Positions 44,072 through 56,422 of a DNA stretch of 64,000 nucleotides are shown here, piece after piece. Source of the DNA: Mrakia gelida (taxonomy: Eukaryota > Basidiomycota > Tremellomycetes > Cystofilobasidiales > Mrakiaceae); assembly GCA_024345305.1 (NCBI GenBank), contig BRON01000008.1, positions 1,426,001-1,490,000 on the forward strand, given 5' to 3'. Made by a program: the position numbers and the translations under genes. The notes under the pieces are model-generated. The model was not told the DNA's origin, searched no databases, and worked only from the letters and a program-made list of their open reading frames with translations. Position 1 is the stretch's first letter. Every line of letters starts with the position of its first letter.

Positions 44072-45220
44072 CCACTCGCAGGTCTCAGGTATACATGGTT
44101 TGGAAGGGGGAAACGAGGGGGGGAAGGTTCGAGCGGATTTCGGTACTCGTCGTTGTCGTTCTCACCGCCCACCCTTCTTATTTTTCACGCGTCAAACCCT
44201 CAGCCCTGTCTACTTACTACCATTCCACCCACCTCAGCGAGATAACGAACCCGATAACGAAGGAGGGAAGGGAGGGAGGGAGGAAACAAAAGAGAGGGAA
44301 GGAGGTTCGCGCGCGAGGTCCCCGATTTCCTCGAGAGCGGGGAGAGAGGGAGGTGGTCCCAATAGACCTCCTCCCTAGTGTATAGTCAGGGCGGCTTGTT
44401 CATCCGCCTGAGTGCCTTCTCGAGATCACCCTCTCCCAACCAGTTTTTCTCCGAGCACGATCTGAGCAGCCCTTCATCCTTCCTCCTCTCCGCAAGTCGA
44501 GTCGACCGAGTCGAAGCTCGAGCGCACCTCTCGCTTCCCTCCCCTCCCTTTTGTCCCTTCAAACCACAAGGGTCGACTCTTATTCTCTCTCTCCCTAAGG
44601 CTCCCTCCTCTCCCACCTAATGCTCCTGGTCTTCTCTTCTCTCAAGTAAGGGCAGAGGACAAGGGGAACGAACCGAACAGCTTCCCTCCCTCTCCCTCCC
44701 TCCTATGCGCATACCCTCGCTGGAAGGTGCTGGGACGGAGCTTGTCCCTTCTCGAGCCACCTCAGGCGATTCTCACACTCCACGAGCTACTCTTGGAACC
44801 TCCAGAGAGATGTGAGGAGAGTTGCTGGTAGGAAGAAGCTGCCGAGTCGAGTCGCATCGAGTCAGAGCTCACTTTGCTTCCCTCCCCTCCGTCTTCCCTC
44901 TTCTTGCTTCTTTTGTAGCACTCGTTTGAGCTGACTCACTTGTTTTCGTCGAGTTTCAGAGCTCGTCCGGAGCTTCGCGTGCCATCGAAACACAATTCTC
45001 GAAGGTTTTCCGTTTGCATCGACGAACGAAGCGCTTGCTTGCTGACGAGCTCGAGTCGTTTGGCTGACCGAGCCTGTTCCCGTCGGGTAAGAGTCCGTAT
45101 ATATCACTTCAAGGACTCTTCTGCAGCCCTGATGTCATCTTTGCCTCAAAATGAAAGCGGGGATGAACAGGGAAGCTGCCTGAAAGCCTCCTCCGTCTCA
45201 CGACGCGTTCCAAACTCGAC

Positions 45221-45584
45221 CTACTGCCAATCATCTCTTCCCCTTCTCGTCGCCACTCTGGTCACTGCCTGCCTCACAGCTCATATCTGTCCCCCTCCTC
45301 GGCCGCTCGACTACTTCGCCGCCCCGATGAGTTGTCTCGAAACGAAATCGACGCGTCGCTCATCCTCCCCTTGCGCCCTCCTGCGTCTGTTCGCATGAAA
45401 AGGAAAACATGATCTGTTCATGCCGGTACTTCCGAGCTCAGTCAGAACGTCTATCCGAACCTTCACTCTCGCCTGAGACGTGAATAAAATCTAAATCGAA
45501 GAAGACCTTTGCCTCGCGAGACGCGAGCTCACCCCTTCGCCCTCAACCATCGATCAACAGCGCAAGGCCTTCTTCCTCGAGTGC
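45221..45584. other. Spacer right of the palindrome
   Basis: Unique sequence between the end of the inverted duplication and the start of the PIP-box gene. Nothing recognised; presumably the promoter of the latter. Confidence 0.4.
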
Positions 45585-48500
45585 ATGGCTCCTACCCCTT
45601 CTTCCAAGGGCAAGAAAAAGGTCAGTTCGAACATCTTCACCTCTCAACTCCGCTTGATGGGCAGGCACGAGGAAGGGAAGCTGACTCGTCTCGGATTCCT
45701 TCCCTTCCCCCACTCCTCCCTTTCGACGCGTTCCCCTTCGATCCTCTTCTCCCACCACCATCTCTCCCTCTTTTCTACTGCAGTCATCTCCCCCCTCGTC
45801 CTCCAACCAATCTTCGATCACCTCCTTCTTCTCTCGAAGACCGAATCCCCCTTCGTCATCTCCTTCGTCGTCGAGCACCATCCGGGCTGCTCTCCCTCCT
45901 CCTACGTCTTCCTCCGTCAAGCCCCGTCAAGCAGGTTCATCCCCTTCTTCTCGCCCTTCAAAGTTGGGGAAAACAACCTCCTCAGTCTCCTCCTCCTCCT
46001 CCTTATGTCCTCCGCCTCCTCAGCATCTACCTCTTCCAAGCCGCGAGCTCTCGAACTTCCTCCGCTAGCTCAATCCACCTCGACCTCCTCCTCCTCCTCC
46101 TCGACGTCGTCTACGACTCGCAAGATGGCTCCCTCCCCTCTCAAACAGCAACACTCTCTACCCAAACATCGCACCTCGGCATCAGACGCGAAAGAGTCCT
46201 CGGAGGATGGATCAGACTCGAGAGGTCGAGGGAGGGAAGCCGGTGGATCAAAGAGGAAGGGAGCTGGAGGAGGAGCCGGAGCTCTCGTCTTCTCGCAGAA
46301 GTCGACAGACGACGAGAGTGGATCTGGGGGAAGTCGAGCGAGTGCTAGGAAGGATAAGGGGAAGGGAAGGGAGTCCCCTAGGAAACAACAGGATCAACAG
46401 CAGCACCTCCCATCCTTATCGAAGAAAGCTCGACCTTCCTCTCCTTCCCCTCACAAATCCAAGGTCACCAACGGCTCCACCGCCTCCTCCCTCCTCCTAC
46501 CTTCGTCCTCCTCATCGAAACTCAGCTCCATCCCAGCACACCTCCCATCTCCCAACCGTCGATCCAAAACGCCAGCTTCCCCAGCTCGAGAATCAGGTCG
46601 CATCGACTTGAACGCTCCCTCTCCTGGCAGGATCCGCGAGGTCATCCACTACTCCCCTCACCTTGACGCGGCAGAGGCAGCTCTCACGGATTCCGACGAG
46701 GAGATGGAGGATCCAGTCGTCGGGTCAGCAGTCGTTCCCGTAGGAGTCGCCATCCACCCTCCTTCCTCATCGCCAGTCAAGCAATCCGAGCTCAACGCCG
46801 CGGCCTCCTCCTCCTCCACTTCCTCAGCTCACCCCGCTGGAGACGTCACTCCCGATACCCTCTCGATTCAGGCTTTCGGTGGACTCGACAGCCCTCTCAC
46901 TCCTCTTCCAGTCAGGTTCGCCGATGGAAGCATGAGCGACGATGTGGTGGTGGTGGATGGCGCGGAGGACGATTCGGACGAGATCATCAGCAGCAGCGAG
47001 AAGGGAGAGGGCGATGCTGAGCCTCTGCGACCTGTGAGTACCTTTTCGCATCTTCAGCGAGCTTGAAAGGGTGCATATACTCGGCTTTGGAGTTTGATCT
47101 GACTCCTCTCTATTTCCTCCCCGTCTCACAGCACGCTGAGGTCGTTCCTGAGGTCGTCGACGGACCAGCTCCGATGGACGAGGATCAGTCGCTCGAGGAG
47201 GTCTCCGCCATTCTTCCCTCTGCACCCACCTTCGACGAGTCCTTCGACCATCCTTCCCCCGAACGATCCGATGCTCGACCTTCGGGAGTCCCTTCCACTC
47301 CAGCTCGCGACAGCCTCGGAGACATCACCATGGCTTCTTCCTCCTCTCGAACCACCGGAACCCTCTTCTCCTCCCCCGTTCGACACAACAACATCGCTAC
47401 CTCATCCGTTCTCGCCAACGCTTCGCCTCGAACCCAGACTCTCGCAGAGCGAATTCGTAGGGAGGCTGAGGAGGCGGTCAAGAAGCCGGTGGTCGACTCG
47501 GACAGCGACCTCGACACCGATAGCTCGGCTGCAGCGGTGGTGGACGAGCTGAGTGACGACAGTGACGAGTTCGAGAAGCTGGAGAGAGAGAACAGGGTGG
47601 CAGTGGGGAAGGGGAAAGGCGTTTTGACGGAGAGGAACGGAACGAGTAGGTGAGTCGTCGCGTCTCTCTTTCCCCTCTTTCTCGCTGTCTCTCTCGTTCT
47701 CACTCGCGCGTCCGTTTTTCTTCCCCTTCGTCAGAGATCCCACATCACCCATCAAGTCCATCCTTCGATCCAAACCCACCACCGCCGCCTCCGTTCTCGC
47801 TACTCCCTCCACCTCCACGCGCGCCTCTCGATCCACCGCCATCGGGTCCGTCCCTCGCTTCAAGGCTACCACCCCAGTCTCTACCGCTCCAGGAAGCGCT
47901 GCAGCTCGAGCAGACGCCAATCGATTCAAGGCTCTCATCAAGAGTACCCAGGAGCGACAAGCCAACCTCGAAAAGCTCGAGCAGTTCAAGCGAACCAAGA
48001 CGGAACTCTCGAGCGACGAGGACGAGGACGCCGACGACGAAGACGACGCGACGACCAGCCGAGGAGGGAAGGGGAAGTCTGGAGCCTACCCTACGCCTTC
48101 CACGGATCGACACAGCTCGGTCTCGTCGGACGAAGATGACTCGTCTTCGTCGAAATCGGAGGAGAGCGCGGAGGAAGAGACGACGGCAGGGCTGTTGGGA
48201 GGAGAGGCGGCGGATCAGATCAAGGAGTTGCTTGGGAACGACAAATCGGAGAAGAGGGCCCAGAAGAGAGAGAGGAGGGAGAAGAAGGCGAGGGGGTTGG
48301 GTGGTTGGACGGGCTGCTGGGCTTGGGGAAACGGGAAGATCAAGGATTCGGGAGTGACATTCGTCGAGGGCGAGGTGAGTCTTCCTGCTTTGCTTCCTTT
48401 CGATGCGTCTTGAGCTCGTCGGAACTGACTCTCTTCCTCCTCGCTCTCGTTTTACTTGCTCCAGTGGAGCTTCATTCGTCTCGAAGGTCAATCGGAGAAC

Positions 48501-50367
48501 CCGTCGTTCACGCTGTTGATGCAAGCTGTCGCTCTTCGCGGTACGCGTCTCATCTGCACTTTCTCTCGACCGATCTCGAACCAGAGCTGACTTTTTCTTC
48601 TTCATCTTGCTGGACAGACGAACGAGCCTTCGTTACCTACCTCATGTGCGGCGTTCTCACGAGATGCCTTCACTTCATCGAGGACAAGGAGAAGCTCCTC
48701 ATCTCGCTCATCGAGACTGGTTCGTCCCCCCCCCCCCCTTCCCCTTCGCCACCCCTCTCCCTCAACTGACCTCGGCTCCTTCTCTTCTTTGCATCCACAG
48801 CCACTCTCACTCCCAACCACAACCTCTCTCGTCTCATTCTCGGTCCAGCTCTCACCCTCCTTGCCGAATCCACCTCCCAGAATCCTGTCATCGACTCGAA
48901 GACCCTCGTTCGACTCCTCACATCGGCGTTCAAGTCCATCGGAATCAAGGCTGATCTCCTCACGAGTCTCTCGACTTCGAGCAAAGCTCGAGCAGAGGTG
49001 CAGGCGACTCCAGTCAACGCGGCTGCTGCTCAAGGTGCCGTCTTCCCGATGAGCGAGACGAGCAGGGACCGAGCGATGAGGTGCCTGGTTCAGGTCATCG
49101 AGGCTGCTGCCAGGTGAGTTGATTCGTTCTCACTTGCCTTTCGAGCATCGAGGCTGGAAGGCCGGGAACGAAACGAGACCGCTGACGCTGTCTTGCCCTC
49201 TTTCGACGCGTCGACCAGATCCCACATCCTCTCGACTTCCGCCATCCAGCTCTTCATCCCTCTTCTCGCCGTCATCTCTTTTGACAAGGCCTCCAGCATC
49301 AACCTCAAGAACCATATCTCCGCCGCTCTCGCTGTCATGATCGATTCAGCTCGAACAATCGAGGAGGTTCGTCGCCCTCTCCATCTCTCCTTTAGCTCGC
49401 CGCGTCGACTCTGGCTGACGATCTTCTCTTCCTTCCCTCTTCGAAAACCTCAGGAAATGATCATCTGCCACCAACTTAACGAGCTCACCACCCCCTTCAA
49501 GCTCACCTTCAAGCACGCTCTTCTCAACGTCCTTCCTCGAGCTGGGAAGAAAGCTTCGCGGCTCATCGTCGGTCTCGGAGTTACCTTCCTCGGTCGAACA
49601 TCTCTTGACGAGGTTCGTCTCAATCTCTCTTCTTGTCTTCCCACCTCTTTTCTTCTCGTGCTCACCAACCTCTTTTACCCTTCCTTTTAAACAGCACACC
49701 TACATCACCTCCCCCTCCTTCCCCTCCCTCGTCTCCCTCCTCTCTCAACGAGCCGACAAGGTCCCTCGCTCCAACTTCTACATCGACAGCGAAACCGACT
49801 ACGATCAACTCGTCGCCTCGGTCAAGATCCTTACGCTCGTCCTTACGGATCTCCATCGAGTGTACTTGTTCGAGAGGAGGAGGATCGATCTTGCTCAAGG
49901 GGTCGACGCGAGCATGGGACTCGAGCAGGAGGAGGGAGAGGTTGAGATGAAGGATGGAGAGGCTGGCCCGAGTGGGAGTGGGAGTAGAGCTGCAAGCGTC
50001 GCTGCCTCTTCGATTGGTGGTGGTGGGGGAGGAGGAGGAGGGTTGACGAGAACTCAGATCGACGTGATGCCGATCATGAGTCCGCTCGAGGAGGCGATTG
50101 TGGATTGTGATAAGAAGATTCGTGAGTCGTCGCACCTTCCTTCTTCTCACCTACTTCATCTCTTTCGTTCTCGACCTCGAACTGACCTTTCTCTTCCCCT
50201 GTCCTCGTTCGTTCCTCATAGTCGACGCCCGAGCAGCAGACCTCAACCGAACAGCAGCCAAAGCCTTCCTCCTCAACCTTCGGATGTCCATCTCCTACAG
50301 GACCGTCAAGTACAAGGCTCTCTACCTTCGAGACCGAGAGGGAGCGATGAGGTTGCTGGACGAGTGA
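45585..50367 (+). CDS. Large nuclear-type protein with PIP box and helical C-terminus
   Basis: Not assigned to a family. Start ATG 45585 (MAPTPSSKGKKK). The next exon, from about 45784, reads SSPPSSSNQSSITSFFSRRP. QSSITSFF fits the PCNA-interacting consensus Q-x-x-[ILM]-x-x-F-F, placed near the N-terminus as in many replication factors. The junction to exon 3 (about 45935/46030) is tentative but keeps phase. About 600 residues of Ser/Pro/Lys/acidic disorder follow (SKKARPSSPSPHKSK, PSPGRIREVIHYSPHL, TPARDSLGDITM, SPIKSILRS). The C-terminal third is ordered and helical: WSFIRLEGQSENPSF, FVTYLMCGVLTRCLHFIED, AIQLFIPLLAVISFDKASS, FKLTFKHALLNVLPRAGKK, KAFLLNLRMSISYRTVKY. Stop TGA 50365-50367. About ten introns. 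It could be a replication- or cohesion-linked scaffold, but only the PIP motif supports that. Confidence 0.72.
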
Positions 50368-50664
50368 GCGGACGAGCGGACGCGTTCGAGGGCTGGGTGT
50401 GTTTCGTTTTCGTGTTTGATCTCTTTGTTTCTCGTTTCGTTTTTCGCTCTCCTCATCTCTTTTCTGTTTGAGTCTTACTTCTCTTCTCGTTTAACGACAT
50501 CCGACCTTACCATACTATGCGAATTTTCCCTTCTCCCTTCGATCTCTACGAGCTAAGCGACTGCGGGAACGGGTCATCGCGCGAAGGGGTCGAGCTCGCT
50601 TCTCCTTCCCTCCTTCCCTTCCTTCCTTTCTAACGCTCACCCCGTTTCTCCAAACGAAACCGCG
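50368..50664. other. Short intergenic region
   Basis: 3' end of the PIP-box gene and promoter of the CSC1-like channel. CT-rich (TCCCTCCTTCCCTTCC) near 50605. Nothing else seen. Confidence 0.4.
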
Positions 50665-53600
50665 ATGGATCTCTGGACTTCTCTTCTCGATGATGGTGGT
50701 GGGGATGATAAACCCAGTGAGCCGAATCTCTTACTTCTGCTTTCGACACGAAAGAAACGAAAGAAAAGATGAAGCTGATCGTTCGACCCTCCTTCCCTCC
50801 TTCCCCTCCCTTCCTTCAAAGAACCCGTCCCTGGATTGCCTACATCTCGTTAGTTGCCACTCCCCCCCTCTTCTTACAACCCCACTACCACTCACACTCA
50901 AACCTTACCACAACGTTTCCTTCGTTCCTCTCAGGCCAATACAGCGGCCCCTGGTTCTCTGTTCAGCTCCAACTGAGTGTGGCTCTAGGGCTGTCGTCCT
51001 TCCTCCTGTTCTGCTTCCTCAGGACGAGGTACACCTTGCTTTATGCGCCGAGGACAAAGTTGAAGGGTTAGTAACCAACCTCCTCTTCGACAGGTATCTG
51101 AGCGAGAGAGAGCGAGGGCGATGATGGCGAAGAAGGAGACACGCACAGACGAGCTGCAACCCCACCTCCCTTTCGTTGCAGGCTTCTCCCCCTCTGAAGC
51201 TCACGCGTACGATTCAAGTCATCGCTTCTTCGGATGGATCATGCCGACGCTCAGGACATCAGAGTTCACAGTCTTGCAGGTAGTAGGCTTGGATGCGGCT
51301 GTCGTGAGTCTAACCTTCAATCTTCAAGCGGAGAAGAGCGTTGAGACGACCACGAGCTCAAGTCGTTCGTTGGAGCTGATTTCCCCTTCCCTTTCCTTGC
51401 AGCTCCTCAACTTCTTCAAAATGTCCTTCTTCTTCTTCAGCACCTGCTCCTTCCTAGCAGCAGTCGTCTTGGTCCCTTTCAACCTCAGCGTGAGTCTCTC
51501 TCTCTCGTCGTCCTCCCTCCCCTCGTTTCTCTTCCTTCCCCCCTGTCTGACCCATCTCCCTCCTCTCCTCGTTCCCTTCGCTTCACCAGGTCTACGGCTC
51601 AGTCGACTCCCACCCCGACGAAGACGACAACTCCACCTCCCTCACCACCTCCATCTCCTCCCACCTCTTCGTCAAACCCGTCGTCAAAATCCCCACGATC
51701 CTCCTCCCAGGAAACCGAAACGCGACCCTCCCCTCGGACGGAAACGTCCTCCTCGGTCTGCTCGATACAGCCAACGCGTCTCTCACGTTACAATTGTTGT
51801 TTACGTACCTGTTTTCGTTGCTGGCGTTGTACTTCGCGTACGGGAACTTCAAGAGGTTCATCAGGAATCGACAGATGTTCAGTTTGGAGTTGGTTCATTC
51901 CATCAGTGGGAGGACCGTGTTGGTTAGTAATTTGCCGGGGCATTTGGTGAGTTTGCACTTTCTCTCTCCCTCTTCTTGTCTTTTCTTTGGTTCTTGCGAA
52001 ACTCGAAGAAACAGCCTCGAAACGAACGACGCGCGCTGACCCTCCTCCCTCTACCTCTCCCTCTCCCTCTACCTCTCCCCTCCCCTCTCCCCCTTCCCCA
52101 CCACACCCCCCTCCCCGTTCAACAGCGAGGAGACAGATCCCTAGCAACCTACTTCGAATCCCTCTCCTGGCCCGTCGAATCCGTCTCGGTCGTTCGATCC
52201 ATCGCTTCCCTCTCCCCCCTCCTAGCCAAACGAACTCAAGCTCTCCTCAACCTCGAAGCAGCCTGGGTCACCTTCGTAGGGAACCCGTCTTCCATACCCG
52301 AATACCTTCCTCCTACTCCGCCGATCGCTTCGCATAACAATCATACGGGGTTGCCCGTTCCAACTTCCAACTCGACCAGCTCCCCTCTCTCTCCCAACCC
52401 AACCTCAACCTCCCCAGCCGAAACGGGTGGAAAGAAGGAGCGCCTAGAAATCGAAGGGAGGAAGCGACCTCGGATCCGAGAAGGAGGGAACGGATGGTGT
52501 TTCTGGAGGAAATGGGTGGATGAGATTGAGTGGTGGGGGGGCGTGTTTGAGAGGTGTGATGAGGCTGTGAGGAGGAAGAGGAGGGCAGGGAGGTTCGAGG
52601 CGACCGGGGCGGCGTTCGTTACTTTTGAGAGTATGGCGCATGCGGTGAGTGTCTTTCAGTCTAGTTTTATTCAGTGGGGAAGATGGAGACAAAAAGAGGC
52701 GAGGAGGGTGAAGGGACAAGGGGAGAGACGCGTCGACCGAGCGAGAGAGCTGACCTTTCGTTTCGTTTTGCTTCGGCGCGTGTTCGCAGCAAATCGCAAC
52801 TCAAGTCACCCACTCACCTACTCCGGATCAGATCGTCACCGTTCAGGCTCCTGAACCGAGGGATAGTTCGTCCTCCCACCCTATCAAACTTGGAGCGTCG
52901 AGTCGCGTCGACTTCGCTTCGTTCTCGCTGACTTTGTTTCGTTCGATTGCTTCGCTCAGTCGTCTGGCCCAACGTCGGAAAATCCGAATCAAACCGCTGG
53001 ATCCGAGATATCCTCATCACTTCATCGACGGCTATTCTGTTGATCTTTTGGTTGAGTGAGTTTTCGACGAATTCCTCTCCTTCTCTCCCGTCGTCTCTCT
53101 CCCTTCCTCTTCTGACCACCCTCCTTTCCTCCCCTCTTCCTTCCACGTTCTTCCTTTGTATCGCTCCCGCTCCCGCTCCCGCTCCCTCTCCCCTGCTCAC
53201 TTCGTTTGCCTCCAGCCCCCGTCGTCCTCCTCGCTACCCTCCTCTCGTACGAGGAACTCAAACGGATCGCTCCCTGGCTCGCCAAACTCATCGACATGTC
53301 CCCTCACCTCCAGGCGTTCGTGCAGAACACGCTTCCTTCGACGGCCATCATTGCTGTGAATGCGGTGCTGCCGTTTTTGTTGGAGGGTGAGTGGGTGACG
53401 GTCTTGAAAACTGGGGTCGGGAGGGAGGGACAGAGCGGTGGGAGGTGGGGAGGGTAGAGAGAGGAGGACCAATGACTGACGCGTTGGTTGGTTGGTTCGT
53501 TCGTGCTCTCAGGTCTGAGTTACGGACAAGGGTTCCAGGCTAGGAGCTGGATCGAGTATTCTCTGCTTAAGAAGTTCGTTCTCAAACCTGTCGTCTCCCT

Positions 53601-56095
53601 TCTCCTTCCCTCTCGCGAATCTGAAACTGATCGCCACCTTCATTCGCTTAACAGGTACTTCCTCTTCCTTCTCATCTCGGTCATCTTCGTCTGGAACGCT
53701 ACCTCGTCGTACTGGGATCTCCTTCGTGATTACTCGGATAGTCCGTTGAAGGTTCGTCCTTCCGCCCACCATCGTCCGTCGAGTCGAAAGCTCGAGAGCT
53801 GATCTTGCCCGTCCTCACCTTCCTGCGCCTACAGATCCCCGAGAAGATCGCCATGTCCCTTCGAGCTGGAAACGCCAAACACTTCTTCCTTTCGTACACG
53901 ATGCTTCAAGCTATAGGAAGTGAGTCGCTTTCTTGCAGTTTCGTTTCGTTTGGAGGAGGGAGGAGACGAGGCCGCGCCTGACCTCGCTTCGTTCCGTCGC
54001 TTCGCCAGTGATGCCCTTCCAGCTGCTTAACGTCGGGACGGTGGTTTCGTTGGCTTTCTCGAGGATGTTCTATACGAGGACTCCTAGAGGTGAGTTTTCT
54101 GCTTGAGGTTGAGAGGGCGAAGTGCGAGCGGAGGCTGATCGTTTTGGCTTCGGTTGGTTCGACGAGCAGACTTCGCTGAGTTGAACGCTCCTCCTATGCT
54201 GAACTGCGAGCTCTCTATCCTAACCCTCTCCTAGGTTCAAGCCCGTGCTGACTCTCTCTTTCTGACTACTCGATCATCAGACGGAACCGGTGAGCATCGA
54301 GCGATCCCAACCTCGTTGCGTCTCTCGTCTTTCTCTCGCTAACCTCTCCCTCGTTTCGCTTTCGTTCGACAGTCTACCCTCAAGCGATCCTCATCTTCTG
54401 CATAACCATCATCTACTCGGTCATCTCGCCGCTCATTCTCGTCTTCGGAGCCCTTTACTTCGGGATCGGATGTGAGTCGACTTCGACCTCGTCGAACGAA
54501 CGAGCGAGGACGAAACCTCGAGCTGACGACCTCTCCTCTCTTCGCCAGACCTCGTCTACAAGCAGAAGCTCCTCTTCGTCTACTACAAGCCCTACGAATC
54601 AGCAGGTCAAGCCTGGCCCATTACCTTCTCTCGTTTGCTTCTCGGAGTCGTCATGTCAGTTCTCCTCTCCCACCTCGACCTTCGTCCTCGCCAGCTCCCG
54701 TCTCAAGTGCTAAACAAAACATCTCCTCGCTTCGTCCCCCGCAGCTTCCAACTCTTCATGGTCGGTCTCTTCACCCTCGACGGAGCCTGGAAGACCTCAG
54801 CAGCCACCCTGCCTCTCGTCGGGATCACCATTTTCTGGTCTTGGAACGTCTTCAAGACCTTCGAGCCGTTGTGCGATAACGTTAGCTTGACGTTGATCGC
54901 TGAGGTTCAGAGGGGAGAGGGAGCGGAAAGCGTGATGCGAGGGGCTGGAGAACCGGAGGGAGATTCGGGAGTGACGAGGTCGCAGACGTGAGTCGGTCGT
55001 TTCCATTTCGTTTCGGTTCGAGAGCCGAAGAAGAGGAGAAGACGCGACTGACGAGCTCGTCTTCTTTTGCGTTCGTTCGTTCCTGTAGGAACTTGAACCG
55101 ACGAAGATACGCTGTGAACCAGGAGGATCTCTACCTCGCTCCTGCTGATGAACGAACGGACTACGTGAGTCGTCTCGATCTCGTTTTTGTTCGTTCGTTC
55201 GTCGAGGAGTCGCGTCGAGAACTGACCTTCATTGTGTTTCCTTCCCTTCAGTCTCAACCACCTATGGGAGGCTACTACCCTGGAGTTCTCAACACCGGTC
55301 GTCGTCGGTTCGTTTCAACGCTTTCGAAGTTCGAATCGAACCGAAGACGCGTCTCGCTGACTTTCCGCCTTTCACCCTCACAGATACGCCCACCCCGCCC
55401 TCGCAGGAGTCCTTCCAACCCCCTGGCTCCCTCTTCGATCCTCCGAATCTCTTCTCTCCCAAACCACCACTCCCAACGCTACCTCTACCACCAACAAGAA
55501 CAAGAAAGAAGTCTCCGTCGCCCTCTCCCTCCGTCGCAAAGTCTCTCGTCTTCGCAGGAAAGTCACAGGAAGTCCAGCAGCCCTCTCTCGACCCGATCTC
55601 GTCCAGGAACACACGAACGGGAGCGGAGAACGACTCGGTGCGAGTGGGAGCGGTGGCGGTGGGGCTGGGTTCTTCGACGGAGAAGGAGCGGAAACCAACC
55701 CTTGGGACGATCATTCGCCTGGAGCGGGAGTGGGAGCGAGAGGAGGAGGAGGAAGACCTGATCGAGCGAAGCTCCACAAGAGGTTGAGCTTCGATCCTGC
55801 TACGGGGGTGATCATGCTCGACGACGATCAGTCTTCCGAGGAGGATCCGGAGGAGGAGGACGCGCCGCTGGAGGGAGGTGGAGACGAGGAGGCTTCGGAG
55901 GCGACGCCTTTGATTGCCGAGAGGAGGTTTACTGTGAGTTCACGTCGACTGTCGCATGCTTCGTCTCGAGAGGCCTTACTGATCGCGCTCTTCGGTCGTC
56001 TCCATCAGCCCTACTTCCCTCATCCAGAGCGAAGAAGAACCCTGAGCAGGCCGACCGCTCCTCCTCCTGGACTTCCCCCTCCCGCGAGCTCGTAG
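50665..56095 (+). CDS. CSC1/OSCA-type (DUF221) calcium-permeable membrane channel
   Basis: Multi-pass channel of the OSCA/TMEM63 family. Start ATG 50665 (MDLWTSLLDDGGG). The N-terminal RSN1_TM part carries WFSVQLQLSVALGLSSFLLF, HRFFGWIMPTLRTSE, VVGLDAAV and LNFFKMSFFFFSTCSFLAAV. The cytosolic DUF4463-like loop has GRTVLVSNLPGHL, RTQALLNLEAAWV and GAAFVTFESMAHA. The 7-TM core has PEPRDIVWPNV, NTLPSTAIIAVNAVLPFLLE, WIEYSLLKKYFLFLLISVIF, MPFQLLNVGTVV and RTPRDFAELNAPPMLN. Then come a 9-nt exon (YGTV), YPQAILIFCITIIYSVISPL, ALYFGIGYLVYKQKLLFVYY and FQLFMVGLFTLDGAWKTSA. A long Ser/acidic cytosolic tail ends PPPGLPPPASS, stop TAG 56093-56095. About 20 introns, one with a GC donor. Domain order is complete for the family. 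Confidence 0.92.
52050..52110. repeat. CT-rich minisatellite within an intron
   Basis: Short repeats of CTCTACCTCTCCCTCTCC type inside an intron of the CSC1-like gene, merging with its polypyrimidine tract. Confidence 0.55.
53160..53194. repeat. GCTCCC tandem repeat in an intron
   Basis: Five to six copies of the hexamer GCTCCC in an intron of the CSC1-like gene, just before the acceptor. Confidence 0.6.
54206..54289 (+). other. GC-AG intron followed by a 9-nt microexon
   Basis: Inside the CSC1-like gene the exon ending ...ATG CTG AAC T meets GCGAGC at 54206, a GC donor. The acceptor ATCATCAG ends at 54280. The next exon is only ACGGAACCG (54281-54289), then GTGAGC. Splicing restores LNYGTVYPQAIL, which fits the conserved LNYG-x-x-YPQ region of the family. 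Any other reading leaves a stop or a gap here. Confidence 0.65.
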
Positions 56096-56422
56096 ATACA
56101 CGATCGAGATCGAGAACGAACGCAAGACAGTAGATATATACGTAGTCGTAATTTTTGAGTGATGATCTCTTGCTTTCCGAGTCTGCACCTTCTTCTGTCG
56201 CTCGAGTTCGACGCGACGTAAACGATCTAGAAAGTCCATGATGCACCAGAGGCGACAAACAAATCGATCTACGACGGGCGAAAAGGTTAAGATAAGCTGA
56301 TCAAGAGAGGGTGTAGCGGCTGAAAGGGTATCAAAACAGTCTCTTAAAGTCCAAGGAAGCAAGGAAGGAAAGAAAGAGATAAACAACGAAGAAAGACGCG
56401 AGCTTCCTCTAGATAAGCGACC
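56096..56422. other. Convergent 3' region
   Basis: Between the stops of the CSC1-like gene (plus) and the GH16 gene (minus). No gene or RNA seen; somewhat more AT-rich than its surroundings, as expected for 3' UTRs. Confidence 0.45.

Larger units (their letters stand above)
39182..45220. repeat. Right arm of the nested inverted duplication
   Basis: Reverse complement of 29405-35427. The part 41549-44735 matches the left arm base for base as far as could be compared (constant coordinate sum 74602). The first inner mismatch is at 41548 (left 33054) and the first outer mismatch at 44736 (left 29866). The inner zone 39182-41548 and outer zone 44736-45220 are homologous but diverged. Gene order mirrors the left arm: F-box B, F-box A, tRNA-Cys, all on the plus strand. 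Confidence 0.9.

Noticed and set aside
29405..45220. Palindrome as a transposon with terminal inverted repeats
   Set aside because: The arms contain F-box genes and a tRNA but no transposase, reverse transcriptase, target-site duplication or sharp outer ends. Outer homology fades through diverged sequence.
50690..51124. 144-codon frame at the 5' end of the CSC1-like gene
   Set aside because: It reads across two introns; the family-consistent frame is obtained by splicing from ATG 50665.
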